Shown: piece after piece, positions 36,028 through 44,838 of the stretch | Layout of the letters: each line of letters opens with the position of its first letter | How positions within the stretch are numbered: position 1 is the stretch's first letter | Source of the DNA: Metabacillus schmidteae | GTDB taxonomy: Bacteria > Bacillota > Bacilli > Bacillales > Bacillaceae | Direction: 5' to 3' | Assembly: GCF_903166545.1 (NCBI RefSeq) | Contig: NZ_CAESCH010000002.1 | Location: forward strand, 682,001 to 746,000 | Length of the DNA stretch: 64,000 nucleotides | The notes under the pieces: generated by a model | Told to the model about the DNA's origin: nothing | The model's input: the letters and a program-made list of their open reading frames with translations, nothing else | Databases searched by the model: none | Position numbers and translations under genes: made by a program

Positions 36028-37260
36028 TCACAAAGACATATGCTCAAGTTTTAAATATAAGTAAATTGTGATCTTTTGATTCATGTTTCTGAGATTTAAT
36101 TCACCAATTTCTGAAATTCTTTTAAGTCGATAGTTTAATGTATTAATATGAATGTTAAGTGCTTTAGAAGCTTCGTGCACATGGCTGTCATGATCGAGAA
36201 ACACTTCAAGAGTTTGAACAAGATTTGTGCTATGCCGCCGATCATATTCTTTTAATTTTGTCAGTGAGTAATGTTGATGACCGGATTCTTTAAGCTGTAG
36301 TGATAAGATATCTAAATATTGATAAAAACCCAGTTCAGAAAAACTTGTTAATTCAGTTGTTTCTTTGGGGAACCGCTTCTTAAGTGAATGTACGGCCACA
36401 GCTTCGTTATAGCTTCTTTCAATGTAAACTGGTGAAGAAAATATTCCTCCTATCCCTGCTGTTACATTTTTCAGTTGATATCTTTCTACAAGCTGGCGAA
36501 TTGTTGAATATGTAAAGTGTTTAATTTCCGTTAGAGGTGCAGAACTCTTTGCTGATAATAAGATGATGAGCTCGTCATAATCAAATGTGTATAAAAGGAT
36601 CGTTACCTGTTGGGTAGTTTGAAGCAGATAAGAAAGCTTCTTCTCTGTTTCATCATTTATTTCCTGAGGAAACTTATAGATGACGACTGAAAATGGAGAA
36701 GGAACATGTAAATTAAGCTCATGGAAACCTTGTGTAATCTCATGCTCTGTTGAGACATGTCCAGTGAGCAGCTTCCAAAAAAATTCTTGATTTCGTTCTT
36801 CTTTTTTCGTTTTTCGAACTTGTAGTTTCAGCAATTTGTTTTTTACTGCTCTAGCCGCTTTTTTCAAAAGTAGAAGATCTGTTTGTTGGAGCTGCTTTTC
36901 AATTTCTAAAGCCCATATAAAACCTAACACCTCTTCATTTTTCCAAATTGATATGGCAATGCGATTGCCTAAGCCAACTTCATCAATATTACTTACACGA
37001 ATGGGCTCATCAGTATTAAGAAGTTTTGGGATTGTTCCATCTTTCCACAAACTGTTAATAACCTTTTCCGGAACTCTTCTTCCTATTATAGTAGAGATTC
37101 GTGCAGGATCTGTTCTGTCATCATGGGTACTGTATGCTAGTAATCTATGGTTTACATCCTCTATCGTAATTGGACATTGAAGTACTTCACTAATCTTTTC
37201 TGCTACATCTTCAAGGTGTTCAAAATGATAGTTAAAAGGGTCTTTTGAAAATCCAGTCAT
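36028..37260 (-). CDS. adeR: PucR-family transcriptional activator of ald (AdeR)
   Basis: A 410-aa regulator. The N-terminal part is a sensory (GAF-like) region; the last 60 residues are the PucR-type helix-turn-helix (ALNIHINTLNYRLKRISEIG). B. subtilis AdeR (YukF) activates ald in response to alanine, and the gene pair here has the same arrangement. The gap of 128 bp to ald holds the target promoter. Confidence 0.87.
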   Translation of the reverse strand: MTGFSKDPFNYHFEHLEDVAEKISEVLQCPITIEDVNHRLLAYSTHDDRTDPARISTIIGRRVPEKVINSLWKDGTIPKLLNTDEPIRVSNIDEVGLGNRIAISIWKNEEVLGFIWALEIEKQLQQTDLLLLKKAARAVKNKLLKLQVRKTKKEERNQEFFWKLLTGHVSTEHEITQGFHELNLHVPSPFSVVIYKFPQEINDETEKKLSYLLQTTQQVTILLYTFDYDELIILLSAKSSAPLTEIKHFTYSTIRQLVERYQLKNVTAGIGGIFSSPVYIERSYNEAVAVHSLKKRFPKETTELTSFSELGFYQYLDILSLQLKESGHQHYSLTKLKEYDRRHSTNLVQTLEVFLDHDSHVHEASKALNIHINTLNYRLKRISEIGELNLRNMNQKITIYLYLKLEHMSL

Positions 37261-37434
37261 GTTATCCCTACTTTAATTCGCAATTTATATATGTATATGT
37301 TGATTTTAGCTTAGTATTATGGTTACTGTTTGTCAAAGCAAATATGAAGAATGGTCTTCTTGCTTTTCTGGACAGGCTGTGCTAAAAAAGAGAAGGAATT
37401 GGAAGAACGAACCAAAAGAAAGTGAGTTGTTAAG

Positions 37435-38187
37435 ATGAATTATTATATTGTAACAGGTGCATCTCGAGGTTTAGGTGAAGCAATTGTAAATGAAATAGAT
37501 GATCAAAATAGTGCCATTATATGTTTATCCAGGACTGTAAGCTCTACTCTTAAAAAAATAGCTGCTGAAAAACAAGCACCTTTATCATTTATTGAATGTG
37601 ATTTATCAGATATCCAGCAGTTGCCTATCGTTTTAAACCAGTTATTTTCACAGATAAATATAAATCATGCACAAAAGATTACATTAATTAATAATGCAGG
37701 TACCGTTAATCCAATTAAAGAAGCAGGTAGTGCAAAGCATGAGGAATTAGTTTTACATGTTCATCTAAATTTCCTGACTCCAATATTATTGAGTGAGGCA
37801 TTCATCGAAAAAACAAAAGGGACCTCTGCAAGTCTTGTCATTGTTAATATTACATCAGGAGCAGCGAATCGACCTGTACCAGGCTGGAGTGCATATTGCA
37901 GCACCAAGGCCGGATTAAATATGTATACAAAAACAGTGGGTGTTGAACAAGAAGAAAAACAAACAAAAATTACATCAATTGCGTTTTCACCGGGTATTAT
38001 GGATACATATATGCAGGGTACAATTAGAAATGCAACGAAGGATGAATTCTCATCTATTGAACAATTCAAGGAGTATCATGAAAAAGGAATGCTCCGCTCA
38101 CCAAGCTTTGTCGCAAAAAAATTAATCAACCTTTTATCTTCTTCATTAGAAAATGGAAGAATATACGATATAAAGGAACTTATATAG
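37435..38187 (+). CDS. yueD: Short-chain dehydrogenase, benzil reductase type (YueD)
   Basis: A 250-aa SDR enzyme. Cofactor motif VTGASRGLGEAI opens it, NNAG follows, and the catalytic Ser-Tyr-Lys are in NITSGAA and AYCSTKAGLN. B. subtilis YueD reduces benzil stereoselectively with NADPH; the natural substrate is unknown. AAAGAAAGTGAG before the ATG is only a modest ribosome site. Confidence 0.88.
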   Translation: MNYYIVTGASRGLGEAIVNEIDDQNSAIICLSRTVSSTLKKIAAEKQAPLSFIECDLSDIQQLPIVLNQLFSQININHAQKITLINNAGTVNPIKEAGSAKHEELVLHVHLNFLTPILLSEAFIEKTKGTSASLVIVNITSGAANRPVPGWSAYCSTKAGLNMYTKTVGVEQEEKQTKITSIAFSPGIMDTYMQGTIRNATKDEFSSIEQFKEYHEKGMLRSPSFVAKKLINLLSSSLENGRIYDIKELI

Positions 38188-38280
38188 GTACAAAGTAATG
38201 TTTGTTTTTGTGACAAAAGGGTTATTTTTGTAGTATAATGGTAATTTAGAAAGAATGTTTACCCCATAAAATGTCAACTG

Positions 38281-39657
38281 TTGTATATTATCAATAGATA
38301 CAAATTTGGTAAAGTATATCACTTATGGGATAAGTTTGAAGGACAGAGGTGGCTGAAAATTAGAAAAAGAAAAAATAAAAAGAATGCCGTTATTATCTCT
38401 GTCACTATTTTCATTATTTTGGTTTTCTCAGTATCTAATCTATATGCTACATTTTTAAATACAAAGAAAACAATTGAGCTAACAATTGGTCATCAAGCGA
38501 TGTCAAATACAAAACAGGCTTTAGAATTTTTGGATAATTCCAGTTTAGTAAAATTATCGGAAAATCCAACTACTCTTAATAAAGAACTCGAGCTGCAACT
38601 TAATAGAATAAAAAAATCCTTTGGGGCTGAAAATGTTTATATTGTGAAACCAGATTCCAATGAAGAACTTATTGTTCGGGCATCTAGCACACGTAAAATG
38701 AAGATGTCAGAGGCCTGCTGTGAGCTTTCTAAAGAATTTGAACACCATTTTAGCAAGGATAAAACCTCATACTTAAAAATAAAAGATGATTCTAACCAAA
38801 ATACAATCATGGCTACTGTCCCTATATTAAATAGTGATGGTGAATATAGTGGATCACTTGTGATGGAGTCAAAAGCTGAAGCAGTTGAGGAATTGACAAA
38901 GGATGTTATGCAAAAAAGTTTTCCTTCATTCATTATGAGTGGTGTGTTAGTTCTGTTGTCATTTAGTATATTTATAGCTTTTCAAATATGGTACAGAAAA
39001 AATGTGTATTCACAGGTCGGGGAAGCAGAGGAGACTTACCAAGTTGAGTTTCAGTCAATGCTTCATACAATGAGATCGATTCGCCATGATTTCCTAAATC
39101 ATATTCAAGTCATTCAAGGGTTAATGAAGATCGGTCGTGAGGATAGAGCTTTTGAATATGTAAATTCATTAACAACTGAAGTAGAAACAATGGAACTTCC
39201 GGTTGTTGTTAAAAATCCGGCACTTTTCATTTTGCTTCAATCCAAGTGGGCAAGAGCACAAAATGAGAAGGTTGACATGCATCTACATATTGATGATCAT
39301 TCGTTTAAACATATATATACAATTGATTTAATTAAAATTTTTTCTAATTTAATTGATAATGCCTTTGATGCTACCCTTTTAGGACCAGAATCTGAGAGAT
39401 TCATAAATATAGAGGCTCGAGTTACCCAGAATAAATATATCTTTTTAGTAGAGAATATAGGACCAAGCATTGCAAAGGAAAATCTTCACAAAATTTTTCT
39501 GGCAGGTTTTTCAACCAAAACAGAAAAGCGGGGAGTTCCACGTGGAGATGGACTGAGTATTGTGAAACAAGTAGTGCTTAAGTATGGTGGCACAATCAAT
39601 GTGAAATCCAACAAATCTACAACAATGTTTGAAGTACACATACCATATAAACCTTAA
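38281..39657 (+). CDS. Orphan sensor histidine kinase with Spo0B-type dimerisation domain
   Basis: About 458 aa as an open frame. One transmembrane helix (about 35-58), an extracellular Cache-like region (about 60-215), a second helix (about 218-240), then RSIRHDFLNHIQVIQGLMK carrying the phospho-His, as in the Spo0B/CitA/DcuS type, and an ATPase domain with N box FSNLIDNAFDAT and G box RGDGLSIV. No response regulator is adjacent. The start is unclear: TTG 38281 has no ribosome site, whereas AGAGGTGG lies 6 bp before an ATT at 38359. The ligand is unknown. Confidence 0.82.
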   Translation: MYIINRYKFGKVYHLWDKFEGQRWLKIRKRKNKKNAVIISVTIFIILVFSVSNLYATFLNTKKTIELTIGHQAMSNTKQALEFLDNSSLVKLSENPTTLNKELELQLNRIKKSFGAENVYIVKPDSNEELIVRASSTRKMKMSEACCELSKEFEHHFSKDKTSYLKIKDDSNQNTIMATVPILNSDGEYSGSLVMESKAEAVEELTKDVMQKSFPSFIMSGVLVLLSFSIFIAFQIWYRKNVYSQVGEAEETYQVEFQSMLHTMRSIRHDFLNHIQVIQGLMKIGREDRAFEYVNSLTTEVETMELPVVVKNPALFILLQSKWARAQNEKVDMHLHIDDHSFKHIYTIDLIKIFSNLIDNAFDATLLGPESERFINIEARVTQNKYIFLVENIGPSIAKENLHKIFLAGFSTKTEKRGVPRGDGLSIVKQVVLKYGGTINVKSNKSTTMFEVHIPYKP

Positions 39658-39661
39658 TTTG

Positions 39662-39690
39662 AAAGAAACTACGATGTGGTTTCTTTTTTA
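39662..39690 (+). terminator. Terminator of the orphan kinase gene
   Basis: AAAGAAAC pairs with GTTTCTTT, followed by TTTT. Confidence 0.75.
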
Positions 39691-39944
39691 TTTTGCTTTG
39701 GGTATAGAACAGTAATTCATCAACAACAAGTTTAAACAACCTTTTTTCAAAGAAAATGTTACAAATTTTATTTTTATACATATAAATAATAAAAGCTCAC
39801 TTTATTAAGGTCGATCATTGGTAGAAAAATTAACGTTTTTCTTGAAGAAAGTTTATATATATGTTAGATTATTCTGAATATCAAGCGTAAAGTGTTACGT
39901 GTAAACAGTAAGATTGGCCAACATGAAAAAATAGGAGGGTTACC

Positions 39945-40475
39945 ATGCGACGAGTCAGCTTAATCGATGTTTTTACACATCCTATTGCACAAAAATATTT
40001 AAATCGTTCTGGAGTTTCACATGCAATTGCAGTTGCCCAATATGCTGTTCAGCTCGCTAATAAGCATGATGTAAATCCTGACCTTGCCGCTAAGGCGGGT
40101 TTACTTCATGATATTGGGCATTATGAGTGGTACACCAATGGGGAATGGGATTATGATGCATATGTTAAAAATGATATTCATGCAATTAAGGGAGCTGAAC
40201 GTGCTCATAAGCTCTTAATCAGGCTAGGAGAGGATCGGAAATATGCTAAAGAAATTGCTCTTGCAATTCTCTTGCATACTGATTCCTATTTGCCGGAAAA
40301 TTCTATGAAGAAAAACACATTACAACAAATTGTCAGGCAGGCAGATGAAATGGATGAAGAACCATTTGGTAAACATCATTACCGCAAAATGAAGGTTGAA
40401 GATGCTATTAAACAAATTGAACGATTAGATTATACAATCGAGCAGCTTATCTCTGAATATCGACAATCTGTATAG
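39945..40475 (+). CDS. yueE: HD-domain phosphohydrolase (YueE)
   Basis: A 176-aa soluble protein of the HD superfamily. Metal residues are in GVSHAIAVAQ, LLHDIGHYE (the HD pair) and RQADEMDEE. It likely hydrolyses a nucleotide or similar phosphate ester; the substrate is unknown. AGGAGGGTTACC before the ATG. Matches B. subtilis YueE in position upstream of yueF. Confidence 0.85.
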   Translation: MRRVSLIDVFTHPIAQKYLNRSGVSHAIAVAQYAVQLANKHDVNPDLAAKAGLLHDIGHYEWYTNGEWDYDAYVKNDIHAIKGAERAHKLLIRLGEDRKYAKEIALAILLHTDSYLPENSMKKNTLQQIVRQADEMDEEPFGKHHYRKMKVEDAIKQIERLDYTIEQLISEYRQSV

Positions 40476-40486
40476 ACATTAAAATG

Positions 40487-40515
40487 AAACAGACCTGCTA
40501 ATGGTCTGTTTTTTC
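40487..40515 (+). terminator. yueE terminator
   Basis: AACAGACC, 7 bases, GGTCTGTT then TTTT. Confidence 0.85.
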
Positions 40516-40764
40516 GCTAAAAAGCTTTTCAAACTTGAGTACTAGAATGTTTGACTGAAAGATTGCCAGAAGATAAGATGGATATAACAAAACAAGAAAA
40601 GAATGGAATTTAATGTAGATTCATATTGTAAAGGCAACAGAAAATTGAAACGATTTATATTTTCGTACGTATAAATTTATATACATTAGTATATCTTTTG
40701 GTTAATGTTTGGTTTTCATGCCTATAATGTTGACGAAAGGTAGAAATAAACTGGAGGAAAAATT

Positions 40765-41883
40765 GTGTTAAAATCAAAGGTTCATTTTTGGACATTACAA
40801 ATTTTATTATTGCTTTTAATCGTTTTTGTGGGTACAAAAGTCTCTTTCTTATTTGAGCCAATCATTGTGTTTACTTCGACTTTATTCTTTCCAATATTAA
40901 TTGCCGGGATTTTATTTTTTATTTTTAACCCCCTTGTTAGACTGCTTGAACGAAACCGAGTACCAAGAACACTGGCTATATTAATTCCTTATATCGTGTT
41001 TGTTGGAGTTATAACTGGTATCATATCATTCATTGGACCTATTGTTTCACAGCAGGTGTCAGATTTAATTAATAACTTTCCTACATATGCAAGAGAAATC
41101 TCTGATTTTATTTTAAGTATGTCTCAAACCCATTGGTTTACTTGGCTGATGGAGCAGCAGTATGTGCCTCTAAATCAAATTGAACAGACATTAACCGGTT
41201 ATGCAACAAGCTTACCGGAAAATATTACAGCTAGCTTTTCAAAACTATTGGGTGTTGTAACTAATATCACGTTAACCATTGTTACCGTTCCTTTTATTCT
41301 TTTTTACATGCTGAAGGATGGTCATAAATTTCCTGGAGAAGCAGTAAAACTATTTCCAAGTACTTATCGCGGAGAGGGACTTAAAATTTTAAAAGACTTG
41401 TACGAAACACTTGCAACGTATATACAAGGACAGCTGATTGTGTCTCTAGTAGTAGGGCTTGGTTGTTTTATCGGTTATATGATCATTGGTTTAGATTATG
41501 CCTTAGTTCTTGGTATTGTAGTGGCTGTTACTAATATTATTCCATATTTAGGTCCGTTTATTGGTGCAACACCGGCGGTTGTCATTGCACTGCTTGATTC
41601 ACCGACAAAAGCGTTGCTTGCAGCTTTGGTTGTAACTGTGGTGCAACAGCTTGATGGGAATCTTTTATCTCCTCTCATTATTGGAAAACGACTTAACACT
41701 CATCCATTAACAATTATTTTATTATTAATTGGAGCAGGAAGTTTTGGTGGAGTTATCGGAATGATTTTAGCGGTACCTACCTATGCAGTGTTAAAGGCTG
41801 TTACGTTAAATGTGGTTCGCTTGATTAAATTAAGAGCAAAATCAAAGGAAGATATCATTAGCAGTAGTAATATAAACGGCTAG
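40765..41883 (+). CDS. yueF: AI-2E (PerM) family membrane protein (YueF)
   Basis: A 372-aa polytopic membrane protein of the AI-2E/UPF0118 family with about 8 helices and the motifs PFILFYMLKDG and NIIPYLGPFIGATPAV. Members export small molecules or act as Na+/H+ antiporters; the substrate here is unknown. GTG start at 40765 with CTGGAGG upstream. Matches B. subtilis YueF. Confidence 0.87.
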   Translation: MLKSKVHFWTLQILLLLLIVFVGTKVSFLFEPIIVFTSTLFFPILIAGILFFIFNPLVRLLERNRVPRTLAILIPYIVFVGVITGIISFIGPIVSQQVSDLINNFPTYAREISDFILSMSQTHWFTWLMEQQYVPLNQIEQTLTGYATSLPENITASFSKLLGVVTNITLTIVTVPFILFYMLKDGHKFPGEAVKLFPSTYRGEGLKILKDLYETLATYIQGQLIVSLVVGLGCFIGYMIIGLDYALVLGIVVAVTNIIPYLGPFIGATPAVVIALLDSPTKALLAALVVTVVQQLDGNLLSPLIIGKRLNTHPLTIILLLIGAGSFGGVIGMILAVPTYAVLKAVTLNVVRLIKLRAKSKEDIISSSNING

Positions 41884-41960
41884 GCAAGAACCCTTCTTTT
41901 ATCAAATACATATGATAATGTGATGAATTCATTCTTCATTTAGATAAGGGGAGAAAGATG

Positions 41961-42182
41961 ATGCCTGCTTTTGTTGGTCCCATTGAGTTAATTAGTATCA
42001 GTAATTCTGCTGTATTTAAAGTTGGAGATACTTTTAGTTTATCTCCTAAAGCCACGAATAAGACCTCTCTCGGCTCAGGTACAGCTAATACAGGTGATTT
42101 CACGGATACACAAAATGTTTTTAATATAACTAATTTCCAAGATAGTGATGTAATAGATCAAAACAACATATTTAATTTTTAA
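41961..42182 (+). CDS. yueG: GerPA/GerPF-like spore germination protein (YueG)
   Basis: A 73-aa protein starting MPAFVGPIELISISNSAVFK and rich in Ser, Thr, Asn. Gly-Pro with the ISISNSAVFKVGD pattern is the GerPA/GerPF family signature; these small proteins help nutrients cross the spore coat. GGGGAGAAAG lies before two adjacent ATGs (41958, 41961); the second gives the usual MPAFVG start. Probably expressed late in the mother cell. Confidence 0.85.
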   Translation: MPAFVGPIELISISNSAVFKVGDTFSLSPKATNKTSLGSGTANTGDFTDTQNVFNITNFQDSDVIDQNNIFNF

Positions 42183-42189
42183 GTGATAT

Positions 42190-42238
42190 AAGAACTGATT
42201 ATCTAGAGTGAGGTTACTAGGTATTCAGTTCTTTTTGT
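42190..42238 (+). terminator. yueG terminator
   Basis: AAGAACTGA (42190-42198) pairs with TCAGTTCTT (42225-42233) then TTT; a long loop. Confidence 0.65.
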
Positions 42239-42323
42239 TGCATGTCACTAACATGACGATAGCTGAAATTCGTTTGAACATCGATTATAATATTTTCATG
42301 AGTATGAGAAAGGATGAATTGAT

Positions 42324-42572
42324 GTGAAAATTAGAAAAGCAAATGTGAAAAATGAAAAACATGATATCACAAATGTATATATTTACGAAAATAAAAAAGA
42401 GGAATACAGCTTAATTGCCATTCCTGAAATCGAATGGTCTACAACAATTTCGTATGAAGAAAAAAGGGATGAGCTGTATCATCGCTTAATCACTTCATTA
42501 ACAAAGAATGTAGAACAGGAAACAGCAGATGAACTGGCCAGAAAGGTACAACAATGGGTAAGTGAAATGTAA
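42324..42572 (+). CDS. yueH: YueH-family protein
   Basis: An 82-aa soluble protein, MKIRKANVKNEKHDITNVYI to TADELARKVQQWVSEM. GTG start with AAAGGA 9 bp upstream. It matches B. subtilis YueH in size and place after yueG. No motif that gives a function. Confidence 0.8.
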   Translation: MKIRKANVKNEKHDITNVYIYENKKEEYSLIAIPEIEWSTTISYEEKRDELYHRLITSLTKNVEQETADELARKVQQWVSEM

Positions 42573-42593
42573 TATTAAAGTGAACTAGAGAAA

Positions 42594-42791
42594 GGAGACT
42601 TGTTTTAAGTTTTTCCAGTTTGTAGACAAATTAAAAGTCGCTAGCCCTTCAGACTGATTGCTAACGCTTGCTTTCGAGGCACGAAGCCTTGTGAGGAGCG
42701 GAGTTACCGTGTTTGGTAATGAGCACCACAGCAAGGTGAGTAACGAAGAAAGCGAGCGTTTGTCAACAGTCTGAGGAGACTTGTTTTAAGT
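42594..42791. repeat. Palindromic intergenic element flanked by 17-bp direct repeats
   Basis: GGAGACTTGTTTTAAGT occurs at 42594-42610 and again, identically, at 42775-42791. Between them lies a long imperfect palindrome: CAGACTGATTGCTAACGCTT (from 42650) with GCTTTC, facing GAAAGCGAGCGTTTGTCAAC with AGTCTG near 42748-42773; the centre has further short stems. The right-hand copy overlaps the stop codon of the minus-strand hpaB-like gene. No transposase is present; it resembles a MITE or mobile repeat. Confidence 0.7.
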
Positions 42792-44228
42792 CTCTTTTTC
42801 TAGATCTAAAAAATTCTCTACCTCACGAATATATTCTTCCCGGGGATATCCATTATAAAGTGCTGACGATAATCTAATAGGATCTCCAAAAAAGTAACGT
42901 TCATATTGAGTTTGTCGTGAGCCAAAGCTGCTCATTGTCAAATCCCAGGCAAGCCTGAATAACATAGATTTTGTCTTCGCATCACAAGCAGCTCCTTGAC
43001 AAAAATGATTGATGTCTGTGGAAATGTCTGATGCAAAATCCTCTTCAGATGGAATAGCTACCAATCCGCCTGCCCCTATTAATTGGATTATTTCTACCAT
43101 ACGCGGATATAGCTTAGGATATAAATTAGAAGCAACATATAAAGTATGACTATTTGGAACCATTGTTCCCCATTCATCAATTTTTGCCTCGAGCTCTGAC
43201 CGATCCAGTAATGCCTTCATTGTTTCTAATCCAATGATCATCTCACTAATTTTTGCTTGGATATGTTGATATTCATTAATATTTAATGTTATAACCATTT
43301 TTTGCGCTAAACCAAGGAGAAATTCAGTTTTTGCGATTTGTCTAAGTATAACTTGATGAAGAGTAAGAGGGGTGAAACTACTTCTTGAAAAAAGTTTTTG
43401 TGCCAAGTCCTGTCGATGATAAAAAAAGACACGATTCCATGGAACCAATACATGATCGAAAACAATCATTGTATCCATTTCATGGAAACGAGAAGAGAGG
43501 GGGTGGTTAAAGGTTGATTCATCATGAGTATAAGAATCACGACAAATAAATTTTACTCCCTCAGTATCTGTTGGAATGCTAAAGCAAAAGGCATATTCAT
43601 CACTTTGTCCAGTTGGTAAAACTAAAATCTCGTCTGTCATCCCGCCTTGTGTAGCCAACATTCTTGCTCCCTTTATAATCAAACCATCTGCATTCTTTTT
43701 AATCACCTTGGCAGCGATGGGATAAGCAGTATATTCTTCATAGCTTGCTGATCGATTGATCTGAGGGTTAATAAAGCTGTGGGTAAAGGAAAGATCATTT
43801 TCCCGGGCTAATTCATACATTTTCAGTAAATTTTTGGTGAACTCTTCATCTTGCTCTTTAAGTAATGAGGCAGAAGCAGCGAAGGTCATCAAAACAGTAT
43901 TTAGGTAATCCGGAGTTCTCCCCATCAATCCAGCTGTTTTCTTTGCCCAAGTCTTTATCATAATTCTTCTGGCCTCAAGCTCGTCTTTTGTCTTTGGTTG
44001 TAAGAAAGATAATCCAACATTTTGTGATGTAGTAGGTGAGGGGTATGTCATTTTTGAAATGAGCTCAGGAGAAAGCTGCATATCATAAAGGGAAGCTTTT
44101 GTTAGCATAGCCCCTTTATAAGCAGGGTGCTGAGAAAGTTTTCCTCTTATCCTTTCACCTTTTATCCACACATTTGGACTGAGCTGATCCATCCGTTTAA
44201 GATACTGATTCCCATCAATAGCAGGCAT
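42786..44228 (-). CDS. 4-hydroxyphenylacetate 3-monooxygenase, oxygenase component type (HpaB family)
   Basis: A 480-aa FADH2-dependent aromatic hydroxylase with an acyl-CoA dehydrogenase-like fold. Segments FSIPTDTEGVKFICRDSY, ETMKALLDRSE and GGLVAIPSEEDF are family-typical. It would hydroxylate 4-hydroxyphenylacetate or a related phenol using FADH2 from a separate reductase, not encoded here. B. subtilis YoaI is similar. AAGGAGTG precedes the ATG. A cre-like site lies about 165 bp upstream of the start. Confidence 0.85.
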   Translation of the reverse strand: MPAIDGNQYLKRMDQLSPNVWIKGERIRGKLSQHPAYKGAMLTKASLYDMQLSPELISKMTYPSPTTSQNVGLSFLQPKTKDELEARRIMIKTWAKKTAGLMGRTPDYLNTVLMTFAASASLLKEQDEEFTKNLLKMYELARENDLSFTHSFINPQINRSASYEEYTAYPIAAKVIKKNADGLIIKGARMLATQGGMTDEILVLPTGQSDEYAFCFSIPTDTEGVKFICRDSYTHDESTFNHPLSSRFHEMDTMIVFDHVLVPWNRVFFYHRQDLAQKLFSRSSFTPLTLHQVILRQIAKTEFLLGLAQKMVITLNINEYQHIQAKISEMIIGLETMKALLDRSELEAKIDEWGTMVPNSHTLYVASNLYPKLYPRMVEIIQLIGAGGLVAIPSEEDFASDISTDINHFCQGAACDAKTKSMLFRLAWDLTMSSFGSRQTQYERYFFGDPIRLSSALYNGYPREEYIREVENFLDLEKET

Positions 44229-44391
44229 TGATTTTCACTCCTTATATCATATGTACCTACTATATGCCAAACGTTTTGATGGGGTGAGCATAGAAGCTTG
44301 AAAAAACAATGTTGAAAATTGATGAAGAGATAATAAAGGAATTGAATGGGCTATAGGTGAATAATGTTAGTAATAATCATAACGAATTAAA

Positions 44392-44405
44392 TGTAAGCGT
44401 TTTCC
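44392..44405. promoter_or_regulatory. cre-like (CcpA) site upstream of the hpaB-like gene
   Basis: TGTAAGCGTTTTCC differs at only the last base from TGWAANCGNTNWCA. It is about 165 bp before the hpaB-like start, and about 65 bp before a small plus-strand ORF. Confidence 0.5.
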
Positions 44406-44471
44406 TAATGTTTATATAGAAACATTGTGGAGAAAATATAGTTAATGACTTTTTTCAAGGATGTGAGAGGT

Positions 44472-44588
44472 ATGCATGAAGAAAACTTCTTTAAGGGTAT
44501 GCTTTGGGCTACACTCCTCAGTATTCCATTATGGTTATCTTTTTTTGGATGGATGAAATTGACATTAACACTACTTCGTTTTTTATAA
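44472..44588 (+). CDS. Small hydrophobic protein, 38 aa
   Basis: MHEENFFKGMLWATLLSIPL continues through Trp/Phe-rich residues to LLRFL: one hydrophobic helix, probably membrane-inserted. AAGGATGTGAGAGG before the ATG gives a plausible ribosome site. Not recognised and too short to be sure. The remainder of 44229-44838 holds the hpaB-like promoter, a cre-like site and a hairpin at 44689. Confidence 0.45.
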   Translation: MHEENFFKGMLWATLLSIPLWLSFFGWMKLTLTLLRFL

Positions 44589-44688
44589 AACTTACTGAAT
44601 CCTAAAGATCTAACTTTTTTATACTATCAGAAAGTATTTAAATTTTATGGAGGATAGTATAAGAAAAACTAAGACTTTCGCCATTAGG

Positions 44689-44712
44689 ACTTGGCGAGAA
44701 GCCAAGTTTTTC
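44689..44712 (+). terminator. Hairpin with T run upstream of pdeH
   Basis: ACTTGGC, GAGAA, GCCAAGT, then TTTTCT. It may end a transcript coming from the 38-aa ORF. Confidence 0.7.
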
Positions 44713-44838
44713 TAATAGTGATAGGATAATAGTTGTGCTCATATGAAAATATTCTTAAATAAATACTTCATTATATGATGATCTATAGTAAAATAAAGTT
44801 AATTAGAAATTATTGGTTTTTGTATCGGGGGATCAATG

